Origin: Pseudomonas sp. PGPPP3
GTDB taxonomy: Bacteria > Pseudomonadota > Gammaproteobacteria > Pseudomonadales > Pseudomonadaceae
Direction: 5' to 3'
NCBI GenBank assembly: GCA_002256055.1
Contig: NKIE01000118.1
Coordinates: forward strand, 1-7,842
DNA length: 7,842 bases
The notes under the pieces: model-generated
What the model was told of the DNA's origin: nothing
The model's input: only the letters and a program-made list of their open reading frames with translations
The model's database searches: none
Shown: one piece after another, positions 1 through 6,490 of the stretch
Layout of the letters: every line of letters starts with the position of its first letter
Numbering within the stretch: position 1 is the stretch's first letter
Position numbers and translations under genes: made by a program

Positions 1-503
1 GGCGCGTAGATCTCCAGGGTGTCCTTGGCGATCCGCCGGCTCTGCTCATGGGGCAGGGAGTCGAGGGTGCGCATGTTGTGCAGGCGGTCGGCCAACTTGA
101 CCAGTATCACGCGGATATCGCGGGCCATGGCCATGGCCATTTTCTGGAAGTTTTCCGCTTGCGCTTCGGCTTTGGTTTCGAAGTTCATCTGGGTCAGTTT
201 GCTGACCCCATCGACCAGTTCGGCGATGGTTTCGCCAAATTGCGCGGTGAGCGCTTCCTTGGCAATTCCGGTGTCTTCGATGACGTCATGCAGCATCGCA
301 GCCATCAGGCTTTGATGATCCATGTGCATGTCGGCGAGGATGCTGGCGACCGCCAGTGGGTGTGTTACGTAGGCTTCGCCGCTGCGTCGGCGTTGGCCGT
401 CGTGGGCTTGTTCAGCGTAGAAGTAAGCGCGGCGGACCAGGTTGACCTGGTCACTGCCGAGGTAGGTCGAAAGTCGTTCGGCGAGGTTGTCTATGCTCGG
501 CAA
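1..503 (-). CDS. spoT: SpoT, bifunctional (p)ppGpp synthetase/hydrolase, N-terminal part (gene cut by window edge)
   Basis: SpoT is a RelA/SpoT-family enzyme that makes and degrades the stringent-response alarmone (p)ppGpp. Only the first 167 residues lie in the window, and these are the HD hydrolase region. They show the conserved stretch around SGEAYVTHPLAVA with His48, the metal-binding HD pair at His72-Asp73 (MLHDVIEDT), and the later LVKLADRLHNMRTL block with Asp138. The synthetase, TGS and ACT parts would lie beyond the left edge. The start is TTG at 503-501, giving MPSIDNLAER; an AGGAG ribosome site sits 8 nt upstream. The frame is open back to the rpoZ stop without any ATG or GTG, so TTG is the only good choice. 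It follows rpoZ by 60 nt on the same strand, as in the enteric rpoZ-spoT operon. Family identity is near certain; ending at the edge is a window effect, not a truncation. Confidence 0.97.
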   Translation of the reverse strand, partial: MPSIDNLAERLSTYLGSDQVNLVRRAYFYAEQAHDGQRRRSGEAYVTHPLAVASILADMHMDHQSLMAAMLHDVIEDTGIAKEALTAQFGETIAELVDGVSKLTQMNFETKAEAQAENFQKMAMAMARDIRVILVKLADRLHNMRTLDSLPHEQSRRIAKDTLEIYA

Positions 504-510
504 GAGGGAT

Positions 511-517
511 GCTCCTG
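511..517 (-). promoter_or_regulatory. Ribosome binding site deciding the TTG start of spoT
   Basis: Read on the minus strand this is an AGGAG core, with its GGAG at 515-512, 8 nt before the TTG at 503-501. It is the only Shine-Dalgarno-like match in the 60-nt rpoZ-spoT gap that is well placed for a start in the SpoT frame, so it supports the TTG start over the next in-frame Met at residue 60. Confidence 0.7.
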
Positions 518-563
518 CCAGGCTGTTGGACTTTGTGCCGTGCGACGTCGACCCGCCATGTAC

Positions 564-827
564 TTACAAGGCCTCGTTGGCCTCGTCCTCGAATGCAGCA
601 AACAGTGGTTCGTCTTCAACGATGTCGTCTTGAGCGATGACGTCGTAGTCCACCAGGCCGGCAGCGATTTCGCGCAGGGCTACTACGGTGGGCTTGTCGT
701 TTTCCCAGGCTACCTTGGGCTCTTTGCCGCCGGTGGCCAGTTGACGGGAACGCTTGGTGGCCAGCATGACCAGCTCGAAGCGGTTAGCGACGTTCTCCAG
801 GCAATCTTCAACGGTAACGCGGGCCAT
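564..827 (-). CDS. rpoZ: DNA-directed RNA polymerase omega subunit
   Basis: Omega is the small subunit that wraps the beta-prime C-terminus, helps assemble RNA polymerase and, in proteobacteria, forms part of one ppGpp site. The 87-residue product has the full family length and begins [30 protein letters not shown], the conserved omega fold core. The [11 protein letters not shown] stretch follows, then an acidic tail ([21 protein letters not shown]). The ATG at 827-825 is preceded by a GAGGAAC ribosome site at normal spacing. It lies 60 nt upstream of spoT in the same reading frame, so co-transcription is likely; this links an RNA polymerase subunit that senses ppGpp to the enzyme that controls ppGpp. 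The gene is separated from gmk by 172 bp, so it may also have its own promoter, which I could not identify convincingly. Confidence 0.98.
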   Translation of the reverse strand: MARVTVEDCLENVANRFELVMLATKRSRQLATGGKEPKVAWENDKPTVVALREIAAGLVDYDVIAQDDIVEDEPLFAAFEDEANEAL

Positions 828-999
828 GGTGTTCCTCGTAGCAAATAGCGAGATAAAGCTGTGCCCAAATGGGCGAGCGGACTGGATAGTCTAAAAAATC
901 ACCCGCCTTAAGGGAAGCGTTGTTTGTGTCGGGGCTGGCCGCGAGCGCACTGCCAGCCGTTCGAAAGCGGCTGCAGGCAGCGGCCTGGCTGGTGCGGCG
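828..999 (-). other. gmk-rpoZ intergenic region with a small palindrome and an A/T run
   Basis: This 172-bp gap holds no gene. Read in the transcribed (minus) direction it has a bulged hairpin at 980-950 (listed separately), then a short CCC/GGG pairing near 914-902 followed by six T at 898-893, which could be a weak terminator. Next comes a GCCC-4 nt-GGGC palindrome at 863-874, about 35 nt before the rpoZ ATG. A TTGGGC in that palindrome resembles a -35 box, but no good -10 lies at 16 to 18 bp, so I do not call a promoter. The rpoZ promoter is probably somewhere here, since the terminator-like elements come first. Confidence 0.4.
950..980 (-). terminator. Bulged hairpin downstream of gmk, possible weak terminator
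   Basis: CAGCCG at 954-959 pairs with CGGCTG at 968-973 around an 8-nt loop. CTGC at 950-953 extends the stem with GCAG at 977-980 across a 3-nt bulge. It starts about 20 nt past the gmk stop in the direction of gmk transcription. No T run follows it directly, so it is at best a pause or mRNA 3'-end protecting structure rather than a classic intrinsic terminator. Confidence 0.3.
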
Positions 1000-1647
<648 letters not shown>

Positions 1648-1654
1648 TTAGGTC

Positions 1655-1778
1655 TTTAAAAACGTAGCGAGCGACGGCTAGGCAAGGCGAAATCAGGCGA
1701 GAAAGCGGAGTTTACGACTGTAAATGAGCATTTCGAGCCTGATTTCAACGCGGCATAGCCTAGCGCAGTAGTTTTTAC
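1655..1778. repeat. Large imperfect palindrome between yicC and gmk, Pseudomonas intergenic-repeat type
   Basis: This stretch folds on itself over its whole length. AAAAAC at 1658-1663 pairs with GTTTTT at 1771-1776, CTAGGC at 1678-1683 with GCCTAG at 1758-1763, GAAATCAGGC at 1689-1698 with GCCTGATTTC at 1737-1746 (10 bp, perfect), and TTTAC at 1711-1715 with GTAAA at 1720-1724 around a GACT loop. The nested order means one long cruciform or RNA hairpin with internal loops. From memory, near-identical sequences recur between genes in fluorescens-group pseudomonads; that is recollection, not a search. The right arm overlaps the yicC stop codon at 1777-1775, and the left arm ends about 40 nt before the gmk start, so any yicC-gmk transcript would carry the structure. 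No transposase or target-site duplication is visible. Confidence 0.7.
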
Positions 1779-2527
1779 TCGATGTTCTGGACTTGTTCGC
1801 GCATCTGCTCGATCAACACCTTAAGGCTGACGGCGGCTTGGGTGCTGCGCGGGTCGAAGGCTTTGGAACCGAGGGTGTTGGCTTCGCGGTTGAGCTCCTG
1901 CATGAGGAAGTCCAGGCGACGCCCGGCGGCACCTCCGGCCTTGAGCACGCGGTGCACTTCGCTGACGTGGGTGCTGAGGCGGTCCAGCTCTTCGGCCACG
2001 TCGCTCTTCTGCGCCAGCAATACCAGTTCCTGCTCCAGGCGTTGGGGGTCGAGTTCGGCTTTCATCTCGGTGAAGCGGTCGAGGATCTTCTGCCGCTGGG
2101 TGGCGAGCATCTGCGGCACCAGCTCGCGCAGGGTGGCGACTTCTGCCGTCATGGCGTCGAGGCGCTCGTTGAGCAGCTTGGCCAGCTCGGCGCCTTCGCG
2201 GCCACGGCCGTTTTTTAGCTCATCCAGGGCCTGGTTGAACAGTTGCATGGCTTCGGCGTTTTGCGCCTGCGGGTCGGTGCCATCGGCCACCAGTACGCCG
2301 GGCCAGGCCACCGCTACGAGGGGGTAGGGGGGCGCGGATTCCACCTTGCCGCGTGAAAGGCCTTGGCGCAGGGCGTCGCGCACGCTGCCTTCGAGGTCGC
2401 GAAAGGCTTCCGGCAGGCGCAGTTGCGGCTCCAGGTAGCGGTGATTCACCGAGCGCAGTTCCCAGCTCAGGGTGCCGTGGGTGCCGGCCCGTTCCGTACG
2501 GGCGAAGGCGGTCATGCTGTGCACCAT
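1775..2527 (-). CDS. yicC: YicC-family endoribonuclease, with an internal deletion of about 37 residues
   Basis: YicC proteins are stress-linked RNases; E. coli YicC acts in small-RNA turnover. The N-terminus MVHSMTAFAR...WELRSVNHRYLEPQLRLPEAFRDLE and the C-terminus (ELVLLAQKSDVAEELDRLSTHVSEVHRVLKAGGAAGRRLDFLMQELNREANTLGSKA to QMREQVQNIE) are textbook. The product is 250 residues, while the E. coli protein, as I recall it, has 287. The difference sits in one place: after RGKVE (60-63) the usual CTLR-start segment is missing, and the chain goes through SAPPYPLVAV to WPGV at 75-78, which is at about 112-115 in E. coli. The DNA at the join is C-rich. The ATG at 2527-2525 has an AGAGG ribosome site. 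It is divergent from rph, a conserved linkage. Whether this product is active is uncertain. Confidence 0.9.
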   Translation of the reverse strand: MVHSMTAFARTERAGTHGTLSWELRSVNHRYLEPQLRLPEAFRDLEGSVRDALRQGLSRGKVESAPPYPLVAVAWPGVLVADGTDPQAQNAEAMQLFNQALDELKNGRGREGAELAKLLNERLDAMTAEVATLRELVPQMLATQRQKILDRFTEMKAELDPQRLEQELVLLAQKSDVAEELDRLSTHVSEVHRVLKAGGAAGRRLDFLMQELNREANTLGSKAFDPRSTQAAVSLKVLIEQMREQVQNIE

Positions 2528-2569
2528 GGGCGTACCTCTGGGCGGTCATGTCGGTTGTCGAGGCGGTGG

Positions 2570-2598
2570 ATTGTAGCGCAGTCGCCGGGGCCGCCCAA
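2570..2598 (-). promoter_or_regulatory. Sigma70-type promoter for yicC
   Basis: On the minus strand TTGGGC at 2598-2593 and TACAAT at 2575-2570 are separated by exactly 17 bp. The -10 box matches the consensus at five of six positions. A start about 7 nt downstream would give a leader of roughly 35 nt before the yicC ATG, containing its AGAGG ribosome site. It could drive yicC and, by read-through of the palindrome, gmk. Confidence 0.65.
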
Positions 2599-2642
2599 TC
2601 GGTGATGTTCTCTGTGCTGCCGGGTGCTGCCTAATTCGGCGA

Positions 2643-2671
2643 TGTCCCGGCGGGCGCCTGGGCCCTATAAT
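2643..2671 (+). promoter_or_regulatory. Probable promoter for rph
   Basis: A perfect TATAAT -10 box lies at 2666-2671, about 36 nt before the rph ATG. At 17 bp upstream the -35 position (2643-2648) reads TGTCCC, a poor match to TTGACA, and there is no extended -10 TG. The -10 box is strong evidence; the weak -35 means the promoter may need an activator or be of moderate strength. Confidence 0.55.
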
Positions 2672-2707
2672 GGCGGGGAAAATTCAGTCCCGAACAGGTA
2701 TTCCCCG

Positions 2708-3430
2708 ATGAAGCGTCCCAGTGGCCGTGCTGCCGATCAGCTGCGCTCGATCCGTATCACCCGTAACTACACCAAACATGCCGAAGGTTCGGTGCTGGTG
2801 GAGTTTGGCGACACCAAAGTGATCTGTACGGTCAGTGTTGAATCCGGCGTCCCGCGCTTCCTTAAAGGCCAGGGTCAGGGCTGGTTGACCGCCGAGTACG
2901 GCATGCTGCCGCGCGCCACGGGCGATCGTAATCAGCGTGAAGCCAGCCGCGGCAAGCAGGGTGGTCGTACCCTGGAAATCCAGCGCCTGATCGGCCGTTC
3001 GCTGCGTGCTGCGCTGGATATGTCCAAGCTTGGCGAGAACACCCTGTACATCGACTGCGATGTGATTCAGGCCGATGGTGGCACCCGTACCGCTTCGATC
3101 ACCGGCGCCATGGTGGCGCTGGTGGATGCGCTGAAGTTGATGAAGAAGCGTGGCGGCCTGAAGGCTGGTGATCCGCTCAAGCAGATGGTTGCTGCGGTGT
3201 CGGTGGGTATGTACCAAGGCGAGCCGGTGCTGGACCTCGACTACCCGGAAGATTCGGCTGCGGAAACCGATCTCAACGTGGTGATGACTGCCGCCGGTGG
3301 TTTCATCGAGGTGCAGGGCACCGCCGAAGGCGCGCCGTTCCAGCCTGCCGAACTGAATGCCATGCTGGCGTTGGCGCAAAAGGGCATGCAGGAACTGTTT
3401 GAGCTGCAGCAAGCGGCCCTGGCCGATTAA
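2708..3430 (+). CDS. rph: Ribonuclease PH (tRNA 3'-end phosphorolytic exonuclease)
   Basis: RNase PH trims tRNA precursors from the 3' end using phosphate as attacking group, releasing nucleoside diphosphates; it works as a hexamer. The 240-residue product has full family length. It opens [15 protein letters not shown], then [13 protein letters not shown] (33-45), [17 protein letters not shown] (58-74), [14 protein letters not shown] (87-100), the phosphate-binding GGTRT (124-128), and the DLDYPEDS acidic region (176-183) expected to hold metal. The ATG at 2708 is chosen over an upstream in-frame start because the protein then begins like known RNase PH; the ribosome site (AGG about 10 nt upstream) is modest. 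Unlike the well-known frameshifted rph of E. coli K-12, this copy is intact. The next gene follows after 18 nt. Confidence 0.98.
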   Translation: MKRPSGRAADQLRSIRITRNYTKHAEGSVLVEFGDTKVICTVSVESGVPRFLKGQGQGWLTAEYGMLPRATGDRNQREASRGKQGGRTLEIQRLIGRSLRAALDMSKLGENTLYIDCDVIQADGGTRTASITGAMVALVDALKLMKKRGGLKAGDPLKQMVAAVSVGMYQGEPVLDLDYPEDSAAETDLNVVMTAAGGFIEVQGTAEGAPFQPAELNAMLALAQKGMQELFELQQAALAD

Positions 3431-3448
3431 CCCACCGAGGACCCGCGG

Positions 3449-3814
3449 ATGAACGATAACCTGCTCCCCACGCCCGATGCGCAAGCCCGGCAATGGGCCA
3501 TGCTCTGTCATTACGCGGCGTTCTTCTGGGTGTTGGCGCCCTTGATCGGCAATGTCATTGGCCCGTTAGTTGTCTGGCAGTTGAAGAAGGATATGCATCC
3601 GTTCGTCGACGAGCAGGGCAAGGAAGCGTTGAACTTTCAGATCACCTACAGCGTGGCCATGATGGTGTGTGGCTTGCTGGCCTGGGTGCTGATCGGTTTT
3701 CCGCTGATGCTGCTGGTGGGCGTGGCGGCGCTGGTGCTGACCATCATCGCCGGGATCAAGGCCAATGCCGGGGAAGCCTATCGCTACCCACTGTGCTGGC
3801 GCCTGATCAAGTAA
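3449..3814 (+). CDS. DUF4870-type small integral membrane protein
   Basis: This 121-residue protein of unknown function is nearly all membrane. A hydrophobic block at about 15-46 (WAMLCHYAAFFWVLAPLIGNVIGPLVVWQL) is followed by a polar loop KKDMHPFVDEQGKEALNFQIT at 47-67. Two closely spaced hydrophobic blocks come next at about 68-84 and 86-104, and the tail ends YRYPLCWRLIK. The HPFVDEQGKEALNFQ motif and the Y-R-Y-P ending are, from family knowledge, characteristic of DUF4870 (Tic20-like fold) proteins. The ATG has a GAGG ribosome site 9 nt upstream. It starts 18 nt after the rph stop, so it is probably read from the rph promoter, and the strong terminator at 3826-3870 closes the unit. No catalytic residues are visible, and no function can be inferred from linkage to rph. 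Confidence 0.88.
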   Translation: MNDNLLPTPDAQARQWAMLCHYAAFFWVLAPLIGNVIGPLVVWQLKKDMHPFVDEQGKEALNFQITYSVAMMVCGLLAWVLIGFPLMLLVGVAALVLTIIAGIKANAGEAYRYPLCWRLIK

Positions 3815-3825
3815 CGACGGCCTTT

Positions 3826-3870
3826 GCAGGCAATAAAAAACCGGCGCTGAGCCGGTTTTTTATTGCCTGC
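3826..3870. terminator. Bidirectional intrinsic terminator with a 20-bp perfect stem
   Basis: The arm at 3826-3845 is perfectly complementary to 3851-3870, with a 5-nt loop at 3846-3850. Each strand shows a GC-rich loop-proximal CCGGC/GCCGG core followed by a T run of six (A run 3835-3840; T run 3856-3861). It therefore terminates in both directions: the rph-DUF4870 unit from the left and the crc-channel unit from the right. The loop-distal GCAGGCAAT/ATTGCCTGC pairs extend the stem past the T run, which is common in two-way terminators between convergent genes. Confidence 0.93.
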
Positions 3871-3876
3871 GCTTAT

Positions 3877-3936
3877 TCAGCTCAGGGCCTCCAGTAGTTC
3901 GTCGCGACCCTGGGGCGGGACCATGGCGATTAACGT
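3877..3936 (-). other. Displaced C-terminal tail of the channel gene (+1 frame relative to the ORF)
   Basis: Just past the channel's premature TAA (3932-3930), the adjacent frame reads TLIAMVPPQGRDELLEALS and then TGA at 3879-3877. This is what one expects at the end of a TrkA-C domain: the upstream frame ends ILHPG, and family members typically continue HPGDTL followed by a hydrophobic strand. Restoring a single G between 3938 and 3939 (making a GAC codon) would join the frames into a 351-residue protein ending 7 nt before the terminator stem. The tail is thus a coding remnant, not intergenic DNA. Confidence 0.8.
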
Positions 3937-4931
3937 GTGCCGGGATGCAGGATCATGGCGTCGGCTGGGTTGAAGATAAAGTCCGGGCCGGTGCGAATCG
4001 ACAGGATCACGCAGCTGGGGCAGCGCTGCTTGATCTCGCCGACGGTGCGCAGGCTGTGGTGCTCGGCAATGGGTACCTCTTCCAGGCGCACCTTGTGCTC
4101 GGAGCGCAGCATCTCATCGAGGAAGGTCACCACATGGGGGCGGATCATCGATGAGGCGATGCGCATGCCGCCGGTGAAGTCCGGCGAGATCACTGTGTCG
4201 GCCCCTGCTTTGCGCATTTTCTGCGCGTTGCGCAACTCGTGGCAGCGCGCCACGACGCGAACCTTGGGGTTGAGCTGGCGGGCGGTGAGGATGATCATCA
4301 GGTTGCGGCTGTCGTCGCCGGTGACGGCGAACACTCCGGCGGCATCGGCAATGTCGGCGGCCAGCAGCAGGTCGTCATCGGTGGCGTCGCCGTGCAAGTG
4401 CAGGAGGTGGGGGAAGTGTTCGCGCTGAGTTTCAAACGGTTCTTCGTCGCTGTCGATGGCGACGAACTCGCGCCCGGTGGTCACCAGCTCATGGGCTACG
4501 TTGCGCCCGACCCGGCCGAAGCCGCAGAGAATGTAATGACCCTTGAGCTTCTTGATGGCTTTCTCCATGCGTCGTCTCCGCAGGCTGTAGTCAAAATCGC
4601 TTTCGAGGAAGAACGTCGCCAGGCTGGTGAACAGAAAGGTCACGGTGCCGAAGCCAGTGAGGGCGATCAGCCCGGCAAACAGGCGTTCGCCGAGGTTGTT
4701 GAGGGGGATGATCTCACCATAACCGACGGTGGTGATGGTGATCAGGGTCATGTGCAGCGCGTCGGACCAGGTCGCCTGCTCGTCGGCCACGCTGTAGAAG
4801 CCGAGCGTGCCGAACACGGCCATGAACAGCAGTAAGGCAATTGCCGCATAGATGCGTTGCAGGATCCGCGGCAATTGGGTGTGGCGCATGGGCTGGCGAT
4901 GCTTGGCGCTGTGCCAACGGGGTAAGCCCAT
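3930..4931 (-). CDS. Potassium channel family protein with RCK (TrkA-N/TrkA-C) domains, C-terminally frameshifted
   Basis: The protein is a two-helix K+ channel with a cytoplasmic regulatory domain. It has a first membrane helix at about 27-49, a pore helix and a perfect TVGYG selectivity filter at 68-72, and a second helix at about 83-109. A basic linker (LRRRRMEKAIKKLK) follows. The RCK N domain has the nucleotide-binding CGFGRVGR (136-143) and the acidic AIDSDEE end of the second strand (159-164), then HGDATDDDLL and DDSRNLMIILTARQLNP. The TrkA-C region begins near 275. The ORF stops at residue 333 after HPG; a one-base deletion has displaced the last 20 or so residues. The ATG at 4931 has an AGGGA ribosome site. 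It starts 15 nt after the crc stop, so it should be read with crc. Substrate K+ is inferred from the filter; ligand and physiological role are unknown. Confidence 0.9.
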   Translation of the reverse strand: MGLPRWHSAKHRQPMRHTQLPRILQRIYAAIALLLFMAVFGTLGFYSVADEQATWSDALHMTLITITTVGYGEIIPLNNLGERLFAGLIALTGFGTVTFLFTSLATFFLESDFDYSLRRRRMEKAIKKLKGHYILCGFGRVGRNVAHELVTTGREFVAIDSDEEPFETQREHFPHLLHLHGDATDDDLLLAADIADAAGVFAVTGDDSRNLMIILTARQLNPKVRVVARCHELRNAQKMRKAGADTVISPDFTGGMRIASSMIRPHVVTFLDEMLRSEHKVRLEEVPIAEHHSLRTVGEIKQRCPSCVILSIRTGPDFIFNPADAMILHPGTR

Positions 4932-4946
4932 GATTATCCCTATCGG

Positions 4947-5726
4947 TTAAACGCTGAGGGTCCAGTCGTAATCGACCACCAGCGGCGCGTGCTCGGAGAA
5001 GCGCGGCTGACGTGGCAGGCGGGCGCTGCGTACGCAGCGGCGCAGGCCGGGGGTCAGCAGGTGATAGTCGAAGCGATAGCCCAGGTTGAGCATTTCCGCT
5101 TGCTCGGTATCCGGCCACCAGCTGAACTGATCGCCCTCGCGGCTGACTTCGCGCAGCGCATCGACGTAACCCATGCTGCCGACCACTTGATCCATCCAGG
5201 CGCGCTCGGGGGCGAGAAAACCGGGGGATTGCTGGCAGTCGCGCCAGTTCTTTACGTCGAGTTTCTGGTGCGCAACAAACAAGGAGCTGCAGTAGATGTA
5301 CTCACGACGCTTGCGGCGTTGTTTGTCGAGGTAATGGGCGAAGTCGTCCATGAACTTGAACTTCTGGTTCAGGCTCTCGTCGCCATGCTGCCCGGAAGGC
5401 AGCAGCACACAAGCAATACTGACTTTGTCGAAATCGGCCTGCAGGTAGCGCCCGTAGCGGTCGGCCATTTCAAAGCCCAGACCACTGATTACCGCCTTGG
5501 GTTGCAGCCGTGAATACAGCGCCACACCACCTTGGTTAGGCACTTCGGCATCACAGGCGTAGAGGAAGTAGCCGTCCAGTTGGAAGGCTGGGTCGTCCAG
5601 TTCAAAGGCAGAGGCGCGGGTGTCCTGCAGGCAGATGACGTCGGCATTCTGTGCCTGCAGCCAATTGAGCAAACCACGCTCGGCTGCGGCCTGAATGCCA
5701 TTCACGTTCACACTGATGATCCGCAT
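4947..5726 (-). CDS. crc: Crc, catabolite repression control protein (nuclease-fold, catalytically degenerate)
   Basis: In pseudomonads Crc works with Hfq to block translation of mRNAs for non-preferred carbon sources; the small RNA CrcZ relieves this. The 259-residue product has the exonuclease III fold but not its active site. SVNVNGIQAAAERG keeps the N-terminal Asn (7/9), but the metal-binding Glu of LQET is Asp35 (CLQDTRAS), and the GDFN block is replaced by YCSSL at 145-149. FDY is at 219-221, and His246 (SEHAP) remains. This pattern and the 259-residue length fit Crc and argue against exodeoxyribonuclease III. The ATG at 5726 has an AGGGG ribosome site. It is divergent from pyrE, and the channel gene follows after 15 nt. 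Compared with my memory of other Crc proteins only conservative changes are seen. Confidence 0.96.
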   Translation of the reverse strand: MRIISVNVNGIQAAAERGLLNWLQAQNADVICLQDTRASAFELDDPAFQLDGYFLYACDAEVPNQGGVALYSRLQPKAVISGLGFEMADRYGRYLQADFDKVSIACVLLPSGQHGDESLNQKFKFMDDFAHYLDKQRRKRREYIYCSSLFVAHQKLDVKNWRDCQQSPGFLAPERAWMDQVVGSMGYVDALREVSREGDQFSWWPDTEQAEMLNLGYRFDYHLLTPGLRRCVRSARLPRQPRFSEHAPLVVDYDWTLSV

Positions 5727-5820
5727 AAATGGCCCCTAAAAACACGTGCGTGTATGATACCCGAGCTCCTATTTATTAGCTAAACCCATCGTAAAATCAG
5801 TGCTATCCGGGATTTTCTTC
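5727..5820. promoter_or_regulatory. Divergent crc-pyrE control region
   Basis: The 94-bp gap is AT-richer than its neighbours. Toward crc, a TATCAT at 5759-5754 is a candidate -10 with only weak -35 matches (TTAGCT or TTTAGC at 18 to 19 bp). Toward pyrE, TAAAAT at 5792-5797 is a candidate -10 with no clear -35. A 12-bp inverted repeat ACACG-TG-CGTGT at 5742-5753 lies right after the crc -10 and could be an operator or a leader hairpin. No pyrimidine-attenuator structure (leader peptide plus terminator) fits in the short pyrE leader. Confidence 0.4.
5754..5783 (-). promoter_or_regulatory. Candidate crc promoter (weak)
   Basis: Read on the minus strand, TATCAT at 5759-5754 matches four or five positions of the -10 consensus. 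The -35 is poor: TTTAGC or TTAGCT with a 18 to 19 bp spacer. The position, about 28 nt before the crc ATG, is right for a short leader, but the match is not strong enough to be sure. Confidence 0.35.
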
Positions 5821-6468
5821 ATGCAGGCTTACCAGCGCGAGTTCATTCGTTTTGCCATCGAGCGTGGAGTCTTGCGCTTTGGTTCATTTACCCTCAAGTC
5901 CGGGCGCACCAGTCCGTACTTTTTCAATGCTGGGTTGTTCAACAGTGGTTTGGCGCTGGCCCAGTTAGGGCGTTTCTATGCGGCTGCAGTGGTTGAAAGC
6001 GGTATTGCCTTCGATGTGCTGTTTGGCCCCGCCTACAAGGGCATCCCGCTGGCGGCGGCGACGGCTGTCGCGTTGGCTGAGCAGCATGAGCTGGACCTGC
6101 CCTGGTGCTTCAATCGCAAGGAAGCCAAGACTCATGGCGAAGGCGGTAGCTTGGTGGGTGCACCGCTGGAAGGCCGCGTGCTGATCGTTGACGACGTGAT
6201 TACCGCTGGCACGGCGATTCGTGAGGTGATGCAGATCATCCAGGCTCAGGGTGCACAGGCAGCTGGTGTGTTGATCGCGTTGAACCGTGAGGAGCGCGGC
6301 CAGGGTGAGCTGTCTGCCATCCAAGAAGTCGAGCGCGATTTCGCCATGCCGGTGGTGAGTATTGTGTCGCTGCCCCAAGTACTGGAATATCTGGCCGATA
6401 ACGCTGAACTCAAGCAGCATTTGCCGGCGGTACAAGCCTACCGCGATCAGTACGGCATTCAGGCCTGA
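5821..6468 (+). CDS. pyrE: Orotate phosphoribosyltransferase
   Basis: PyrE joins orotate with PRPP to give orotidine 5'-monophosphate, the fifth step of de novo pyrimidine synthesis, as a dimer in the cytoplasm. The 215-residue product shows [16 protein letters not shown] (23-38, orotate side), [11 protein letters not shown] (68-78), the flexible catalytic loop [11 protein letters not shown] (99-109), and the PRPP motif [12 protein letters not shown] (121-132). The ATG at 5821 gives [11 protein letters not shown], the usual Pseudomonas N-terminus, with GGGA about 8 nt upstream. An in-frame GTG seven codons earlier would add MLSGIFF with no ribosome site, so it is rejected. It is divergent from crc, and the DUF4124 gene follows after 22 nt. 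The sequence looks intact throughout. Confidence 0.98.
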   Translation: MQAYQREFIRFAIERGVLRFGSFTLKSGRTSPYFFNAGLFNSGLALAQLGRFYAAAVVESGIAFDVLFGPAYKGIPLAAATAVALAEQHELDLPWCFNRKEAKTHGEGGSLVGAPLEGRVLIVDDVITAGTAIREVMQIIQAQGAQAAGVLIALNREERGQGELSAIQEVERDFAMPVVSIVSLPQVLEYLADNAELKQHLPAVQAYRDQYGIQA

Positions 6469-6490
6469 TCCACCACAGGGTATTGTTCTT

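Larger units (their letters stand above)
2528..2707. promoter_or_regulatory. Divergent yicC-rph control region
   Basis: This 180-bp region between two divergent start codons holds no gene. It contains one promoter candidate for each direction, listed separately: one toward yicC (2570-2598) and one toward rph (2643-2671). The two -35 boxes are about 45 bp apart, so the promoters are back to back without overlapping. No clear operator or riboswitch fold is visible. Confidence 0.6.

Noticed and set aside
48..848. Long plus-strand open frame of 266 codons across spoT and rpoZ
   Set aside because: It is antisense to two certain genes, crosses their intergenic gap, has no recognisable motif, and is explained by GC-rich codon bias.
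2220..2549. Minus-strand 109-codon frame overlapping the start of yicC
   Set aside because: It is Arg/Pro/Gly-rich, a frame-shifted shadow of yicC. I considered whether it could encode the missing YicC segment, but it does not resemble it.
2684..3511. Minus-strand open frame of 275 codons opposite rph
   Set aside because: It is a shadow of the intact RNase PH gene, rich in His, Gln and Arg as antisense frames in GC-rich DNA are, with no ribosome site.
4947..5726. Exodeoxyribonuclease III (xthA) as the identity of this gene
   Set aside because: The GDFN block and the LQET Glu are replaced, and the whole sequence follows Crc.
5760..5800. CA-motif (AAYAAYAA-like) Hfq/Crc binding site near AATAAATA in the crc-pyrE gap
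   Set aside because: The match is partial and lies upstream of the likely crc transcript start, so it would not be in the mRNA near a ribosome site.
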